Shown: piece after piece, positions 41,456-50,571 of the stretch
Layout of the letters: every line of letters begins with the position of its first letter
How positions within the stretch are numbered: the stretch's first letter is position 1
DNA from: Bacillota bacterium
GTDB lineage: Bacteria; Bacillota; Clostridia; Tissierellales; Peptoniphilaceae
Assembly (NCBI GenBank): GCA_023442775.1
Contig: JAEZXH010000004.1
Coordinates: 49,933 to 113,932, forward strand
Length of the DNA: 64,000 nucleotides
Direction of reading: 5' to 3'
Notes under the pieces: generated by a model
What the model saw: the letters and a program-made list of their open reading frames with translations, nothing else
The model's database searches: none
What the model was told of the DNA's origin: nothing
Translations under genes and position numbers: made by a program

Positions 41456-42685
41456 GTGAAAGTTGGGATTGTCGGCGGTGGCGCCGCGGGAATGTGCGCC
41501 GCCATCGCCTTAGCGCCTCGGGTAGAGGTCCATCTCTTTGAGGGGCAGGACCGTGTGGGGAAAAAACTTCTCACCACGGGAAATGGCCGGTGTAACATCT
41601 TAAACGGACACCCGCGTCCCGAGAAATTCCACGGTTCGGCGATGGAGATTCCCCAGAAGATTCTCAGTCGCTATGACCGAGAGACCCTCGAGGAGTTCTT
41701 CCAAGGCCTTGGGCTTCTCCTTGCAAGAGACGAGAGAGACCGGCTCTACCCCGCTAGTTTTCAAGCCTCCACCGTGGTCAACCTCTTCCTCCATCACCTC
41801 GAGGCCCGCGGTGTCCAGGTCCACACGAAGACGAGGATCTCGAAGATTAGGCCAAAGTCCCGGGGATTTCTCCTCGGAAGTAAGGAGGAGGAATTCTTCT
41901 GCGACGTCCTCCTTCTCACCACGGGGGGCCGCGCGGCGCCGAAGACGGGAAGTGATGGAGCCGGCTACGCCCTGGCAAAGGGGTTGGGGCATGAAGTGGG
42001 AGAGATTCTCCCAAGCCTCGTCCAATTGGAGAGCCCCTGGCCCCATCTGCGCCACCTCAAGGGCACGAAGATCGACACAACGGTCCGTCTTCTCATCGAC
42101 GGAAGGGAAACACAACAAGCCGAGGGGGAGCTCCTCTTCACCGACTACGGCCTCTCCGGGCCTCCCGTTCTCGACCTCTCTCGGGCGGCGGTGGTGGCCC
42201 TGGCGCGAGAAAAAGACGTGAAGATACAGGTGCGCCTCCTCGCCTCGGGGATTCAAGGAGGAGAGGAAGCCGTGGAAAATCTCCTCTACGCCATGTGGAA
42301 CGACTCCCTCGAGGACTTTCTTCGCGGAGTCCTTCACAAGAAACTCCACGTCATCCTCTCTCGGATGTTCGGCGTGGGTCTTGAGGAGCGGGTGGGAGAC
42401 CTCTCAGAGGAGAAGAGGAGAGAACTTCTCGGCCTCCTTCAGGGGGTGGAGATTCCCATCTCAAATCACCACGGGTTCTCCGCCGCCCAAACCACCTGCG
42501 GAGGCGTTCTCTTTGAGGACCTCGACGAGAACCTAGAAAGCCGTCTTCACCCGGGGCTCTATTTTGCCGGAGAACTTCTCGACGTAGACGGGGACTGCGG
42601 AGGACTTAATCTCCACTGGGCCTTCGCCTCTGCACTGTGCGCTGCCGACGCCATCGGCAATGGGATAGAAGGGATGAGTCAATGA
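41456..42685 (+). CDS. BaiN/HI0933-family flavoprotein
   Basis: A 409-residue FAD protein. The Rossmann motif VGIVGGGAAGMCAAIA (3-18), GKKLLTTGNGRCNILN and the C-terminal CGGLNLHWAFASALCAAD identify the HI0933/YhiN/BaiN family. Some members reduce bile-acid derivatives, but most have no known substrate. The start is GTG at 41456, seven bases after GGAGGAGG. It overlaps the next gene by 4 bp (ATGA), indicating one operon. Confidence 0.9.
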   Translation: MKVGIVGGGAAGMCAAIALAPRVEVHLFEGQDRVGKKLLTTGNGRCNILNGHPRPEKFHGSAMEIPQKILSRYDRETLEEFFQGLGLLLARDERDRLYPASFQASTVVNLFLHHLEARGVQVHTKTRISKIRPKSRGFLLGSKEEEFFCDVLLLTTGGRAAPKTGSDGAGYALAKGLGHEVGEILPSLVQLESPWPHLRHLKGTKIDTTVRLLIDGRETQQAEGELLFTDYGLSGPPVLDLSRAAVVALAREKDVKIQVRLLASGIQGGEEAVENLLYAMWNDSLEDFLRGVLHKKLHVILSRMFGVGLEERVGDLSEEKRRELLGLLQGVEIPISNHHGFSAAQTTCGGVLFEDLDENLESRLHPGLYFAGELLDVDGDCGGLNLHWAFASALCAADAIGNGIEGMSQ

Positions 42686-43962
42686 GAGACTATCAGAGAA
42701 AACTCGAGAAACGCCCGCCGATTCGCGTGGGCATCGTCGGCGCAGGACTCATGGGGGGAAGCCTCTTTGCCCAATTGTGCCACCTCAAGGGCTTCGTCCC
42801 CTCGGTCATTGCCAACAGGAGCATGGAGCGCCTTCAAAAGGCCACGAAGGGCCACGAGGTGACCTTCACCGAGGACCTGGAGGAAGCGAAGAGAATCGTC
42901 GCCTCGGGGGGCACGGTGGCGACGACGAAGAACGACCTCGCCTACCTTGCCGGAGTGGAGGTCCTCGTCGACGCTACGGGGAACACCCTCGCCGGCGCGG
43001 AACTCTCCCTCGGCGCGTTGAACCACGGGGTCCACGTCGTCAGCCTCAACGTGGAAGCGGACGTCCTCATCGGCCACGTCCTCAGGGATGTGGCACGAGA
43101 GAAGGGCCTCGTTTACACGGGCATCTACGGGGACGAGCCGGGAAGTATTGTGGAGCTCTACGATTTTCTCGACCTCATCGGCTTTGACATCATCGCCCTC
43201 GGGAAGGGGAAGAACAACCCCTTGCGCGTCGACGCCACCCCAGAGGACTTGGCGGAGGAGGCCATCTCCCGGGGTCTCTCCCCACGGATGCTCTGCTCCT
43301 TCGTCGATGGGACGAATACCATGATTGAACTCAATGCGGTCTGTAACGCCACGGGTTTTCTCCCCGACGTCCCCGGCTGCCACGGCCTCTCCTCCGACGC
43401 AAAGAACTTGGCAAAGCTCTGCGTGACGAAGGAAATGGGTGGGGTCTTGGACCACGAGGGCGTGGTGGAGTTTGTCCACGGCGTCGCCCCAGGAGTCTTT
43501 GCGGTGGTCAGGGCGAAGGAAGAGGTTTCCGACTACGCCATGCGCTTTCTCAAGATGGGGGACGGTCCCGCCTACACCATCTATCGCCCCTATCACTTGA
43601 CGAGTCTCGAGGTTCCCGTCTCCATCGCAAAGGCAGTCCTCGATGGGGAGAGCTCCATTGAGCCCGTGGGGGATCGCCCGGTGGCGCGCACCGTGGCCAC
43701 GGCGAAGAGAGACCTCGCCGAGGGAAGTGATCTCGAGGGCATTGGAGGCTCTGACGTCTACGGGGTCTTGATGGGAGAAGAGGAGGCAAAAGACCTCCTT
43801 CCCATTGGGCTCATCACCGAGGGTACCCGCCTTCGACGCGCCGCGAAACAGGGGGAGGCCCTTCGTTTTGAGGACGTGATTCTTCCCGAGAACATCTTGA
43901 CGAAGACCTATCGGGAGTTCGACTCTTTATTGACAAGACCAGATTCAAAGGCTAGAATGTAG
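42682..43962 (+). CDS. NAD(P)-dependent oxidoreductase with SAF domain
   Basis: A 426-residue homoserine-dehydrogenase-like protein. An N-terminal Rossmann domain (VGIVGAGLMGGS, 17-28) is followed by VDATGNTLAGAELSLGALNH. A C-terminal SAF domain is suggested by DLLPIGLITEGTRLRRA and ALRFEDVILPENILTKTYREF. The substrate is not known; related proteins act on sugar acids or amino-acid-like compounds. Its ATG overlaps the flavoprotein stop. A promoter for the next gene lies in its 3' end. Confidence 0.82.
   Translation: MRDYQRKLEKRPPIRVGIVGAGLMGGSLFAQLCHLKGFVPSVIANRSMERLQKATKGHEVTFTEDLEEAKRIVASGGTVATTKNDLAYLAGVEVLVDATGNTLAGAELSLGALNHGVHVVSLNVEADVLIGHVLRDVAREKGLVYTGIYGDEPGSIVELYDFLDLIGFDIIALGKGKNNPLRVDATPEDLAEEAISRGLSPRMLCSFVDGTNTMIELNAVCNATGFLPDVPGCHGLSSDAKNLAKLCVTKEMGGVLDHEGVVEFVHGVAPGVFAVVRAKEEVSDYAMRFLKMGDGPAYTIYRPYHLTSLEVPVSIAKAVLDGESSIEPVGDRPVARTVATAKRDLAEGSDLEGIGGSDVYGVLMGEEEAKDLLPIGLITEGTRLRRAAKQGEALRFEDVILPENILTKTYREFDSLLTRPDSKARM
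43930..43958 (+). promoter_or_regulatory. Promoter of the Rrf2 regulator gene
   Basis: TTGACA (43930-43935), 17-bp spacer, TAGAAT (43953-43958), inside the 3' end of the preceding gene. The ATG at 43970 is only 11 bases after the -10 box, so transcripts from here would have almost no 5' UTR. Confidence 0.7.
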
Positions 43963-43969
43963 GGATACG

Positions 43970-44389
43970 ATGAGACTCACATTGGAGATCGATTACGCCT
44001 TTCGCATCGTGCGCCATCTGGCCCAAGTGGAGGGGGAAGTGGTGGGGGCACCCATCATTTCCGAGATAGAAGCCGTGCCCGTGCGCTTTACACTGCGCAT
44101 CCTACGAAAGCTCACCTTGGCGGGGATTACCGCCTCGAAGCGGGGCTCTCAGGGGGGATACTATCTCAACCGTCCCAAGGAGGAGATTACACTCTATGAC
44201 ATCATCCTCGCCGTGGACGGGCCCATCGTCATCAACAAGTGTTTGATGGACCATGGAGAGTGTTCGAAAAACGGGATTCGTGGACGGGGCCGCTGCCTCT
44301 TCCATCAGAAACTCGGCGCCATGCAAGAGGAGATCATTCGTATGTTTTCAACATGTACCATCGATGAGTTTATCGATGGCCCACGATGA
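43970..44389 (+). CDS. Rrf2-family transcriptional regulator, likely Fe-S
   Basis: A 139-residue winged-helix regulator (DYAFRIVRHLA; LRKLTLAGITASKRGSQGGYYL). Cys91, Cys98 and Cys109 are spaced like the cluster ligands of IscR/NsrR-type members, so it may sense Fe-S, oxygen or nitric oxide. Seven bases after the SAF gene and just before the ileS T-box. A near-consensus promoter sits immediately upstream and could be its own operator. Weak SD (AGGGAT). Confidence 0.85.
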   Translation: MRLTLEIDYAFRIVRHLAQVEGEVVGAPIISEIEAVPVRFTLRILRKLTLAGITASKRGSQGGYYLNRPKEEITLYDIILAVDGPIVINKCLMDHGECSKNGIRGRGRCLFHQKLGAMQEEIIRMFSTCTIDEFIDGPR

Positions 44390-44397
44390 AGAGGACG

Positions 44398-44600
44398 GCG
44401 CCTTTTGGCACTCTCAGAAGCGAGACGGGGACGGTGCGAGCCCGTTGAGAGGAAAAGACGCGAATCACCTCGGAGGAGACCCTTCGATGAGGGGGGTCCG
44501 TGTTCCGCGTTAAGGAAGAAGAGTGCAACAGCCGTTGAACGTGGGTGGTACCGCGGAGGAAACTTCGTCCCTCGAGAGAAATCTCGGGGGATTTTTTTGT
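44398..44600 (+). promoter_or_regulatory. T-box leader (tRNA-Ile) of ileS
   Basis: The T-box core GTGGGTGGTACCGCGG lies at 44541-44556. The terminator is a 10-bp stem, TCCCTCGAGA (44568-44577) with TCTCGGGGGA (44582-44591), followed by seven T. In Stem I an ATC triplet at 44464-44466 (context GCGAATCACC) fits an isoleucine specifier. Uncharged tRNA-Ile should stabilise the antiterminator and raise ileS expression. Confidence 0.93.
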
Positions 44601-44614
44601 AGAGAGGAGAGAAC

Positions 44615-47600
44615 ATGCACCGATTTACACCGCTGTTTCAAGGACCAGTCAAGGAGAGAGACCAAGATTTATCCCGTCGCTGGGAAGAGATGGATCTTCT
44701 GAAGAAAAGCGTCGAAACGAGAGAAGATTGCCCGCCCTACATCTTCTATGAGGGACCCCCAACGGCGAATGGTCGCCCGGGGATTCACCACGTCATGGCC
44801 CGGACCCTCAAGGATTTGACCTGTCGTTACAAGACCATGCAGGGTTTCCAAGTCAAGCGCAAGGCGGGGTGGGATACCCATGGTCTGCCCGTGGAAATCG
44901 AAGTGGAAAAGCGCCTCGATCTTCACAACAAGCAAGACATCGAACGCTATGGCGTCAAGGCCTTTAACGAAAAGTGCCGGGAGAGCGTCTTTGAATACGA
45001 GAGCCTCTGGCGGGAGATGACCAAGCGCATGGGGTACCTCATCGACTTGGACGATCCCTACATCACCTTGGACAACAACTACATTGAAACGGTGTGGTGG
45101 ATTCTCGACCAGATGAACAAGAAGGGCCTCCTCTACGAGGGCCACAAGATCTTGCCCTACTGCCCACGCTGCGGAACGGGACTGGCTTCCCACGAAGTGG
45201 CTCAAGGCTACGAGGAGATCAAGACTCAAACCGTCACCGTCGCCTTTAAGAAGAAGGACGAAGACGCCTATTTCCTCGCCTGGACCACGACTCCTTGGAC
45301 GTTGCCTTCCAACGTGGGCCTTGCGGTGAATCCAGAGGTGGACTATGTGAAGGTCCGCCAAGGCGAACACGTCTACTACATCGCCAAGGCGTTGATGCAT
45401 AAGGTCATGGGCGATGACGTGGAAGTCTTGGAAGAACTCAAGGGCAAGGACATGGAGTACATGGAATATGAACAGCTCCTGCCCTTCGTCGTCCCGGAAG
45501 AAAAGGCCTTCTACGTCGTCTGCGCCGACTACGTCACCATTGAAGACGGAACGGGGATTGTCCACACCGCTCCCGCCTTCGGGGAAGACGACTACCAGAC
45601 GGGCCGCCGGTATAACCTCCCCGTCATTCAACCGGTGAACGAAGAGGGAAAATTCACCACCACCCCCTGGGAAGGCCGCTTCGTCATGGAGGCGGATCAC
45701 GACATCATCCACTACCTCCAGGACAAGGGCATGGTCTACAAGAAACAAAAGATTGACCACAACTACCCCCACTGCTGGCGCTGCCACACCCCCCTCATCT
45801 ACTACGCCCACCCCTCCTGGTACATCGGGGTGACCCAGTACAAGGACAAGCTCATCGAAAACAACAACTCGGTGACTTGGTATCCCGATTTCGTCGGAGA
45901 AAAGCGCTTTGGGAACTGGCTTGAGAACCTAAACGACTGGGCCATCTCCCGCTCTCGCTATTGGGGAACTCCACTTCCCGTCTGGCGCTGCGAAGACTGT
46001 AACCACACCGACACCGTGGGAAGCCGCAAGGAACTCGTGGAGCGGGCCATCGAGGACATCGACGAGTCCATCGAGTTGCACCGCCCCTATGTGGACGACG
46101 TCCACCTCACCTGTCCCCACTGCGGTGGGAAGATGACCCGGGAGAAGGACGTCATCGACGTCTGGTTCGACTCCGGGGCCATGCCCTTTGCCCAGTGGCA
46201 CTACCCCTTTGAACACGCCGACGACTTCTTCGAGAAGCGCTTCCCCGCAGATTTCATCAACGAGGGGATTGACCAAACCCGCGGCTGGTTCTACTCCCTT
46301 CTCGCCATCTCCACCTTCGTCACCGGGAAGAGCCCCTACAAGAACGTCCTCGTCAACGACCTCATCCTCGACAAGGACGGGAAGAAGATGAGTAAGAGTC
46401 GGGGCAACACCGTGGATCCCTTCGACCTCTTTGATCACTACGGCGCCGACGTGGTGCGCTGGTACCTCATGCAGGTCTCCCCTCCATGGAACCCGACGCG
46501 CTTCGACGAAGAAGGGCTTCGTGAAGTGGAGTCGAAGTTCTTCCGCGGCCTCAAAAATACCTACCACTTCTTCTCCCTCTATGCGGAAGCAGAGGGGCTC
46601 TCTGCGGAGGAGCTCACCCTCGTCGACGAGGAGCTCACCGACATCGATCGCTGGATGCTCTCCGCCTACAACCGCCTCCTTCACAGTGTCACCGAGGACA
46701 TGGAGAACTTTGAGCTCACCCGCGCTGTGAGAAACATTCAAGAGTTCGTCGTGGAAGATCTCTCCAATTGGTACATCCGGAGAAACCGTCGCCGCTTCTG
46801 GAAGAGCGATTCCGCTGCGGACCAACGGGCCGTCTTCGCCACGACCTACGAAGTCCTAAAGGGCATCACCCGGATGATCGCCCCCATCGTACCCTTCCTC
46901 GCCGAAGAACTCTACCAGCACTTAGAGGGTGGCGAATCGGTCCACCTCGCCCACTATCCCACCGTGGATGAAGGCCGCCTCGACGACGACTTAGAGCGAA
47001 AGATGGATCTCGTTCGTCGCCTTGTGACCCTTGGAAGGGCCAGCCGTGAGAATGCGGGAATCAAGGTGCGTCAACCCCTTGGGGAAGTGGTCATCGACGG
47101 CATCTATGAAGAGGATTTAGAGGGACTTCACGAGCTCATCGCCGAGGAATTAAACGTCAAGGCCATCCGCTTTGAAGAGGACCTCAGCGCCTTTATGAAC
47201 TATTCCTTGAAGCCAGATTTTCGCGTCGCCGGGCCGAAGTTTGGCCGCCACATCAACGGCCTTCGTCAAGCCCTCATGACCGTGGAGGCGAAGAGTTTCC
47301 TCGACGATTTGGAGCGGGGAGAAGGAAAGCTTACCATCGACGGCGAAGAGTTTACCATTGCAAGGGAAGACGTCCTCGTCGACATTGCGGCGAAGGAAGG
47401 CTTTGACGTGGAGATGGAGAACAACCTCTTCGTCATCTTGGATACGAACCTCACAGTGGAACTCAAGGCCGAGGGCTATGCCCGGGAGTTCATCTCGAAA
47501 ATCCAACAGGCGAGAAAGGCAGAAGGTCTCGATGTCAGCGACCAGATTCACCTCGCCTACGACGGAGAAGAGACCTTCTTAAAGGCGATGGAGATTCACC

Positions 47601-47710
47601 GCGACTTGGTGATGCACGAAGTCTTGGCGAAGACCTTGGAGAAGAAGGACCTCGGCACCTTCCAAGACCTCAACGACACCGCCGCCTCCTGGCAGATTGA
47701 GAAGGCCTAA
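44615..47710 (+). CDS. ileS: Isoleucyl-tRNA synthetase, IleRS2 type with GIHH motif
   Basis: A 1031-residue class I synthetase, longer than the usual bacterial IleRS1. The ATP-binding HxGH motif reads G56-I-H-H59 (NGRPGIHHV), with His and Gly swapped relative to HIGH. KMSKS is intact at 591-595, and the CP1 editing domain shows TTPWTLPSN. The long C-terminus lacks the IleRS1 zinc-finger end. IleRS2 enzymes are mupirocin resistant, and the GxHH variant has been linked to very high resistance. RBS AGAGGAGAGAAC; controlled by the T-box upstream. Confidence 0.95.
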   Translation: MHRFTPLFQGPVKERDQDLSRRWEEMDLLKKSVETREDCPPYIFYEGPPTANGRPGIHHVMARTLKDLTCRYKTMQGFQVKRKAGWDTHGLPVEIEVEKRLDLHNKQDIERYGVKAFNEKCRESVFEYESLWREMTKRMGYLIDLDDPYITLDNNYIETVWWILDQMNKKGLLYEGHKILPYCPRCGTGLASHEVAQGYEEIKTQTVTVAFKKKDEDAYFLAWTTTPWTLPSNVGLAVNPEVDYVKVRQGEHVYYIAKALMHKVMGDDVEVLEELKGKDMEYMEYEQLLPFVVPEEKAFYVVCADYVTIEDGTGIVHTAPAFGEDDYQTGRRYNLPVIQPVNEEGKFTTTPWEGRFVMEADHDIIHYLQDKGMVYKKQKIDHNYPHCWRCHTPLIYYAHPSWYIGVTQYKDKLIENNNSVTWYPDFVGEKRFGNWLENLNDWAISRSRYWGTPLPVWRCEDCNHTDTVGSRKELVERAIEDIDESIELHRPYVDDVHLTCPHCGGKMTREKDVIDVWFDSGAMPFAQWHYPFEHADDFFEKRFPADFINEGIDQTRGWFYSLLAISTFVTGKSPYKNVLVNDLILDKDGKKMSKSRGNTVDPFDLFDHYGADVVRWYLMQVSPPWNPTRFDEEGLREVESKFFRGLKNTYHFFSLYAEAEGLSAEELTLVDEELTDIDRWMLSAYNRLLHSVTEDMENFELTRAVRNIQEFVVEDLSNWYIRRNRRRFWKSDSAADQRAVFATTYEVLKGITRMIAPIVPFLAEELYQHLEGGESVHLAHYPTVDEGRLDDDLERKMDLVRRLVTLGRASRENAGIKVRQPLGEVVIDGIYEEDLEGLHELIAEELNVKAIRFEEDLSAFMNYSLKPDFRVAGPKFGRHINGLRQALMTVEAKSFLDDLERGEGKLTIDGEEFTIAREDVLVDIAAKEGFDVEMENNLFVILDTNLTVELKAEGYAREFISKIQQARKAEGLDVSDQIHLAYDGEETFLKAMEIHRDLVMHEVLAKTLEKKDLGTFQDLNDTAASWQIEKA

Positions 47711-47711
47711 G

Positions 47712-48779
47712 ATGGCGAGTATTCTCGTAGAACAGATTGGAAGCTTTCTCTGGATTCGCCTCAACCGCCCGAAGGCAAAACACGCGCTGAACACCGAGAT
47801 GTTTCACGCCTTGGAAGCGACCCTCACCTATGCGAAGGAGGATGGAAGGATTCGTGCCATCCTCCTCGACTCCACCACCGACGACGCCTTCTGCGCCGGG
47901 GGAGACATCAAGGAGATTCGCGAGGGTTGCATCGAACCCGAGAAGGATCACATGGCCCTCTTTGAGCTCGAGTACAAAGTCGACGCCATGGTCATGGACT
48001 TTCCGAAACCCGTCGTCGCCTATTGGCGGGGGATTACCATGGGGGGAGGCCTTGGGCTCTCCATCGATGCGGACCGTGTCCTCGCCGAAGAGGATGCACG
48101 CCTCGCCATGCCCGAGACGCGCCTAGGGATTGTCCCGGACGTGGCCATGGGCTACTTCTTCTCGAGGATGGAGCGCCCCTTGGGTCTCTACCTCTCCATG
48201 ACGGGGCGGGAGTTTACGGGAGTGGATGCGGCTCACTTTGGGTGGGTCGATGTCCTCCTTCCCTCGGGAAGTCACGACGAGATCGTGGAGAAGATTCTCT
48301 CCCTGGACATTGCCGAGGCCACCGATGAGGAGATTCTTCGCGCCATCGATGAGGCCGTAAACCCCGAGGCCATCTCGGCGAAAAAGACGGCGCTTCAGGA
48401 GGACCTTCCAGAGATTAAGGCCCTCTTCGATGAAGAGACGCCGTCGGCGATTCTCGAAAATCTTCGGAAGAGTCCCACGGAGTTTTCCAAGAAGACTCTA
48501 AAGACCATGGAGGCGGTGTGCCCCCTAAGTCTTGGGGTCTGCGCGGTGAAGTACGTCCTCGGGAAGGACTGGAGCCGGAGAGAGACCTTTGAGAAGGACC
48601 TCATTGCCATGGACCTTGGCTGTACGACAAAGAACGCCGAGGAGGGAATTCGCACCACCCTCATCGATCGGGAGGATACCCCGACGTGGCAACCTTCCTC
48701 TGTGGAAGAGGTGGACCTCTTGGCCCTCGAGATGCTCTTCCGCGAGGGGGAAGACGTGTTGAGGTGGCACTTCCGTTGA
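47712..48779 (+). CDS. Enoyl-CoA hydratase/3-hydroxyisobutyryl-CoA hydrolase family
   Basis: A 355-residue crotonase-fold protein. RLNRPKAKHALN, the oxyanion-hole segment DDAFCAGGDIKEI, GITMGGGLGLSIDADR and PETRLGIVPDVAMGYFFSR match the ECH_2 group that includes 3-hydroxyisobutyryl-CoA hydrolase. The substrate is inferred from the family only. It starts one base after the ileS stop (SD GAGAAGG), so it is probably cotranscribed with ileS. Confidence 0.85.
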   Translation: MASILVEQIGSFLWIRLNRPKAKHALNTEMFHALEATLTYAKEDGRIRAILLDSTTDDAFCAGGDIKEIREGCIEPEKDHMALFELEYKVDAMVMDFPKPVVAYWRGITMGGGLGLSIDADRVLAEEDARLAMPETRLGIVPDVAMGYFFSRMERPLGLYLSMTGREFTGVDAAHFGWVDVLLPSGSHDEIVEKILSLDIAEATDEEILRAIDEAVNPEAISAKKTALQEDLPEIKALFDEETPSAILENLRKSPTEFSKKTLKTMEAVCPLSLGVCAVKYVLGKDWSRRETFEKDLIAMDLGCTTKNAEEGIRTTLIDREDTPTWQPSSVEEVDLLALEMLFREGEDVLRWHFR

Positions 48780-48804
48780 CAGGGAAGAATCCTCGTGATA
48801 GAGT
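48776..48804 (+). promoter_or_regulatory. Promoter of the small membrane protein gene
   Basis: TTGACA (48776-48781) overlapping the preceding stop codon, 17-bp spacer, TAGAGT (48799-48804). Confidence 0.65.
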
Positions 48805-48824
48805 GAGGGGAGAAGGAGGAGAAG

Positions 48825-49049
48825 ATGGAACACAAGGACGACATGAGCTTATTTGATCGCTATCCCGCACTTGTCATCAGTGGATTTCTCCTCTTCTGGG
48901 ATGGGTTCTTCTTAGCGAGCGCAAGCCTCTATGAAATGGCCAATGCCCTCATCTTTGGGGTGAGTCTTATCCTCACCATTTTTAGCCTTCAATGGGCTTG
49001 GTCCCTTCATGGGAGCTCGTTCATGACGTGGAAGAAGCGTGTCCCCTAG
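48825..49049 (+). CDS. Small membrane protein, unknown
   Basis: A 74-residue protein with two hydrophobic helices (ALVISGFLLFWDGFFLASAS and NALIFGVSLILTIFSLQWAW). No family recognised. RBS GAAGGAGGAGAAG; its 3' end is part of a terminator stem. Confidence 0.65.
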   Translation: MEHKDDMSLFDRYPALVISGFLLFWDGFFLASASLYEMANALIFGVSLILTIFSLQWAWSLHGSSFMTWKKRVP

Positions 49050-49063
49050 TGGGTCACGCTTTT
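49030..49063 (+). terminator. Terminator overlapping the stop codon
   Basis: AGCGTG-T-CCC and GGG-T-CACGCT arms around the TAG stop, followed by six T. Confidence 0.8.
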
Positions 49064-49076
49064 TTAGGAGGTACAT

Positions 49077-49499
49077 ATGGTTTTTTTCATCGCCTGGGTC
49101 GTCATGGCCCTCATCTTTGTCCTCCACCTGGCCGGCCTTTGGTGGATCTATCAAGACGCCAAGGCCATGGGGGAGGAGCAGCCCATTCTCTGGGCGGTTC
49201 TCGCCTTGTTCGCATCCTTTCCCGTGGGACTTCTCATCTATTTCCTCGTGGTGCGAAACGGGAAATGGCGCTGCCCCTCCTGTGGACGACAAAACGTAAA
49301 ACACGAGGCCACCTGTCGAGGTTGTGGGGAGCCGATGACATCGGCCGCGTCTCCTAGTGGACCGCACACCTGGGTCCTCGGTCTCATCTTGGGACTCATG
49401 GTGGTTCTCGTCTTCGTTTTTCTTGCATTCTTTGTTGTGAGCGTCAACTCCATTGATGAGGTAGGAGGCCTACTATGGGCGCAGTGGCAGTTGGCATAG
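49077..49499 (+). CDS. Zinc-ribbon membrane protein, paralogue 1
   Basis: A 140-residue protein: two N-terminal helices flanking WWIYQDAKAMGEE, a zinc ribbon CPSCGRQNVKHEATCRGCG, and a third helix. The helical part resembles the phospholipase D N-terminal (PLDc_N)-type membrane segment. It overlaps the next gene by 25 bp, and the two proteins share layout and motifs. RBS TAGGAGGTACAT. Function unknown. Confidence 0.7.
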   Translation: MVFFIAWVVMALIFVLHLAGLWWIYQDAKAMGEEQPILWAVLALFASFPVGLLIYFLVVRNGKWRCPSCGRQNVKHEATCRGCGEPMTSAASPSGPHTWVLGLILGLMVVLVFVFLAFFVVSVNSIDEVGGLLWAQWQLA

Positions 49500-49858
49500 G
49501 GGTACTCTTTATCCTCGCCGCGGTGGCCTTAAACTTGGGAGTCCTCGTGTGGATCTACCGCGACGCCCGGGGAGGAGATGCTGCGATTCTTTGGATTCTT
49601 CTCACCTTCTTCACCGGCCCCATTGGCATCATCTTGTACCTGCTCCTCGGGAGGAAGATGACTTGGGTCTGCCCCCGATGCGGCACCCCCTGCACCGAAG
49701 ACGAACTCTGTTGTCACCGGTGTGGCTGGGACTACCAAGGGGAGCTCATGGAACACGGCTCCTCCGCCTGGTGGCTTCTCGCCATTCCCCTGGGCCAAGC
49801 TTTTCTCCTCTTCGTGGGGATTCTCTTCTGTATTGCGGCGAGCGCAACCTATTCTTAG
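49475..49858 (+). CDS. Zinc-ribbon membrane protein, paralogue 2
   Basis: A 127-residue protein with the same order as its upstream neighbour: helix, VWIYRDARGGDAAILWILL, helix, a zinc ribbon CPRCGTPC...CCHRCG, helix. The pair probably arose by duplication and may form a membrane complex. SD TAGGAGG lies inside the preceding gene. Followed by pyrF after 11 bp. Function unknown. Confidence 0.7.
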   Translation: MGAVAVGIGVLFILAAVALNLGVLVWIYRDARGGDAAILWILLTFFTGPIGIILYLLLGRKMTWVCPRCGTPCTEDELCCHRCGWDYQGELMEHGSSAWWLLAIPLGQAFLLFVGILFCIAASATYS

Positions 49859-49869
49859 AAAGGACGACC

Positions 49870-50571
49870 ATGGAACGCGACGTCATTATTGCTCTCGATT
49901 TCTCTAGTAGCGAGGAGGTCTTCTCCTTCCTAGGGCGGCTGGAACACAAGGCCTTCGTCAAGGTGGGGATGAAACTCTTCTACAAAGAGGGGCCTTCGAT
50001 TGTCACTCGCCTGAAGAGCGAGGGGTACAAGGTCTTCTTGGACTTGAAACTTCACGACATTCCGAACACGGTGCGCCACGGGATGAAGAGTATCGCCTCC
50101 CTGGGTGCGGATATGGTGGATCTTCACATCGCCGGCGGTGCCGCCATGATCGAAGGGGTGCGGGAGGAACTCGATGCCCTTGACCATCCGCCCCTGCTCC
50201 TTGGTATCACCCAGCTCACCTCCACCAGCGAGGCCCAGATGCACGAGGAGCTCCTATTGCGAGAGGACTATTCCCTCGAGGACGTGGTCAGCGCCTATGC
50301 GAAGTTGGGCCTTGACGCAGGACTGGACGGCATCGTCTGTTCTCCCCTGGAAGTGCCTCGCCTTCAAGAAATCTCCAAGGACATCATCACCGTGACCCCG
50401 GGGATTCGCCTCGCCGGGGCGAAGGGGGACGATCAGACCCGCATCGTCACCCCAGAAAAAGCGCGGGAGCTCGGGAGTACATTTATCGTCGTCGGCCGGC
50501 CCATCACGAAGGCCGAGGACCCGAAGGAAGCCTATGAAACGATTTGCAAGGCCTTTAAGGAGGGCGTATGA
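49870..50571 (+). CDS. pyrF: Orotidine-5'-phosphate decarboxylase
   Basis: A 233-residue decarboxylase forming UMP from OMP, the last step of pyrimidine synthesis. Catalytic motif FLDLKLHDIPNTV carries the Asp-Lys-Asp tetrad residues; GIRLAGAKGDDQTRIVTP and FIVVGRPIT bind phosphate. The start at 49870 follows GAAAGGACGACC. The stop overlaps pyrE by 4 bp (ATGA). Confidence 0.96.
   Translation: MERDVIIALDFSSSEEVFSFLGRLEHKAFVKVGMKLFYKEGPSIVTRLKSEGYKVFLDLKLHDIPNTVRHGMKSIASLGADMVDLHIAGGAAMIEGVREELDALDHPPLLLGITQLTSTSEAQMHEELLLREDYSLEDVVSAYAKLGLDAGLDGIVCSPLEVPRLQEISKDIITVTPGIRLAGAKGDDQTRIVTPEKARELGSTFIVVGRPITKAEDPKEAYETICKAFKEGV

Noticed and set aside
44398..44600. Possible tRNA-like gene before ileS
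   Set aside because: The conserved GTGGGTGGTACCGCGG and following terminator identify a T-box leader; no cloverleaf is formed.
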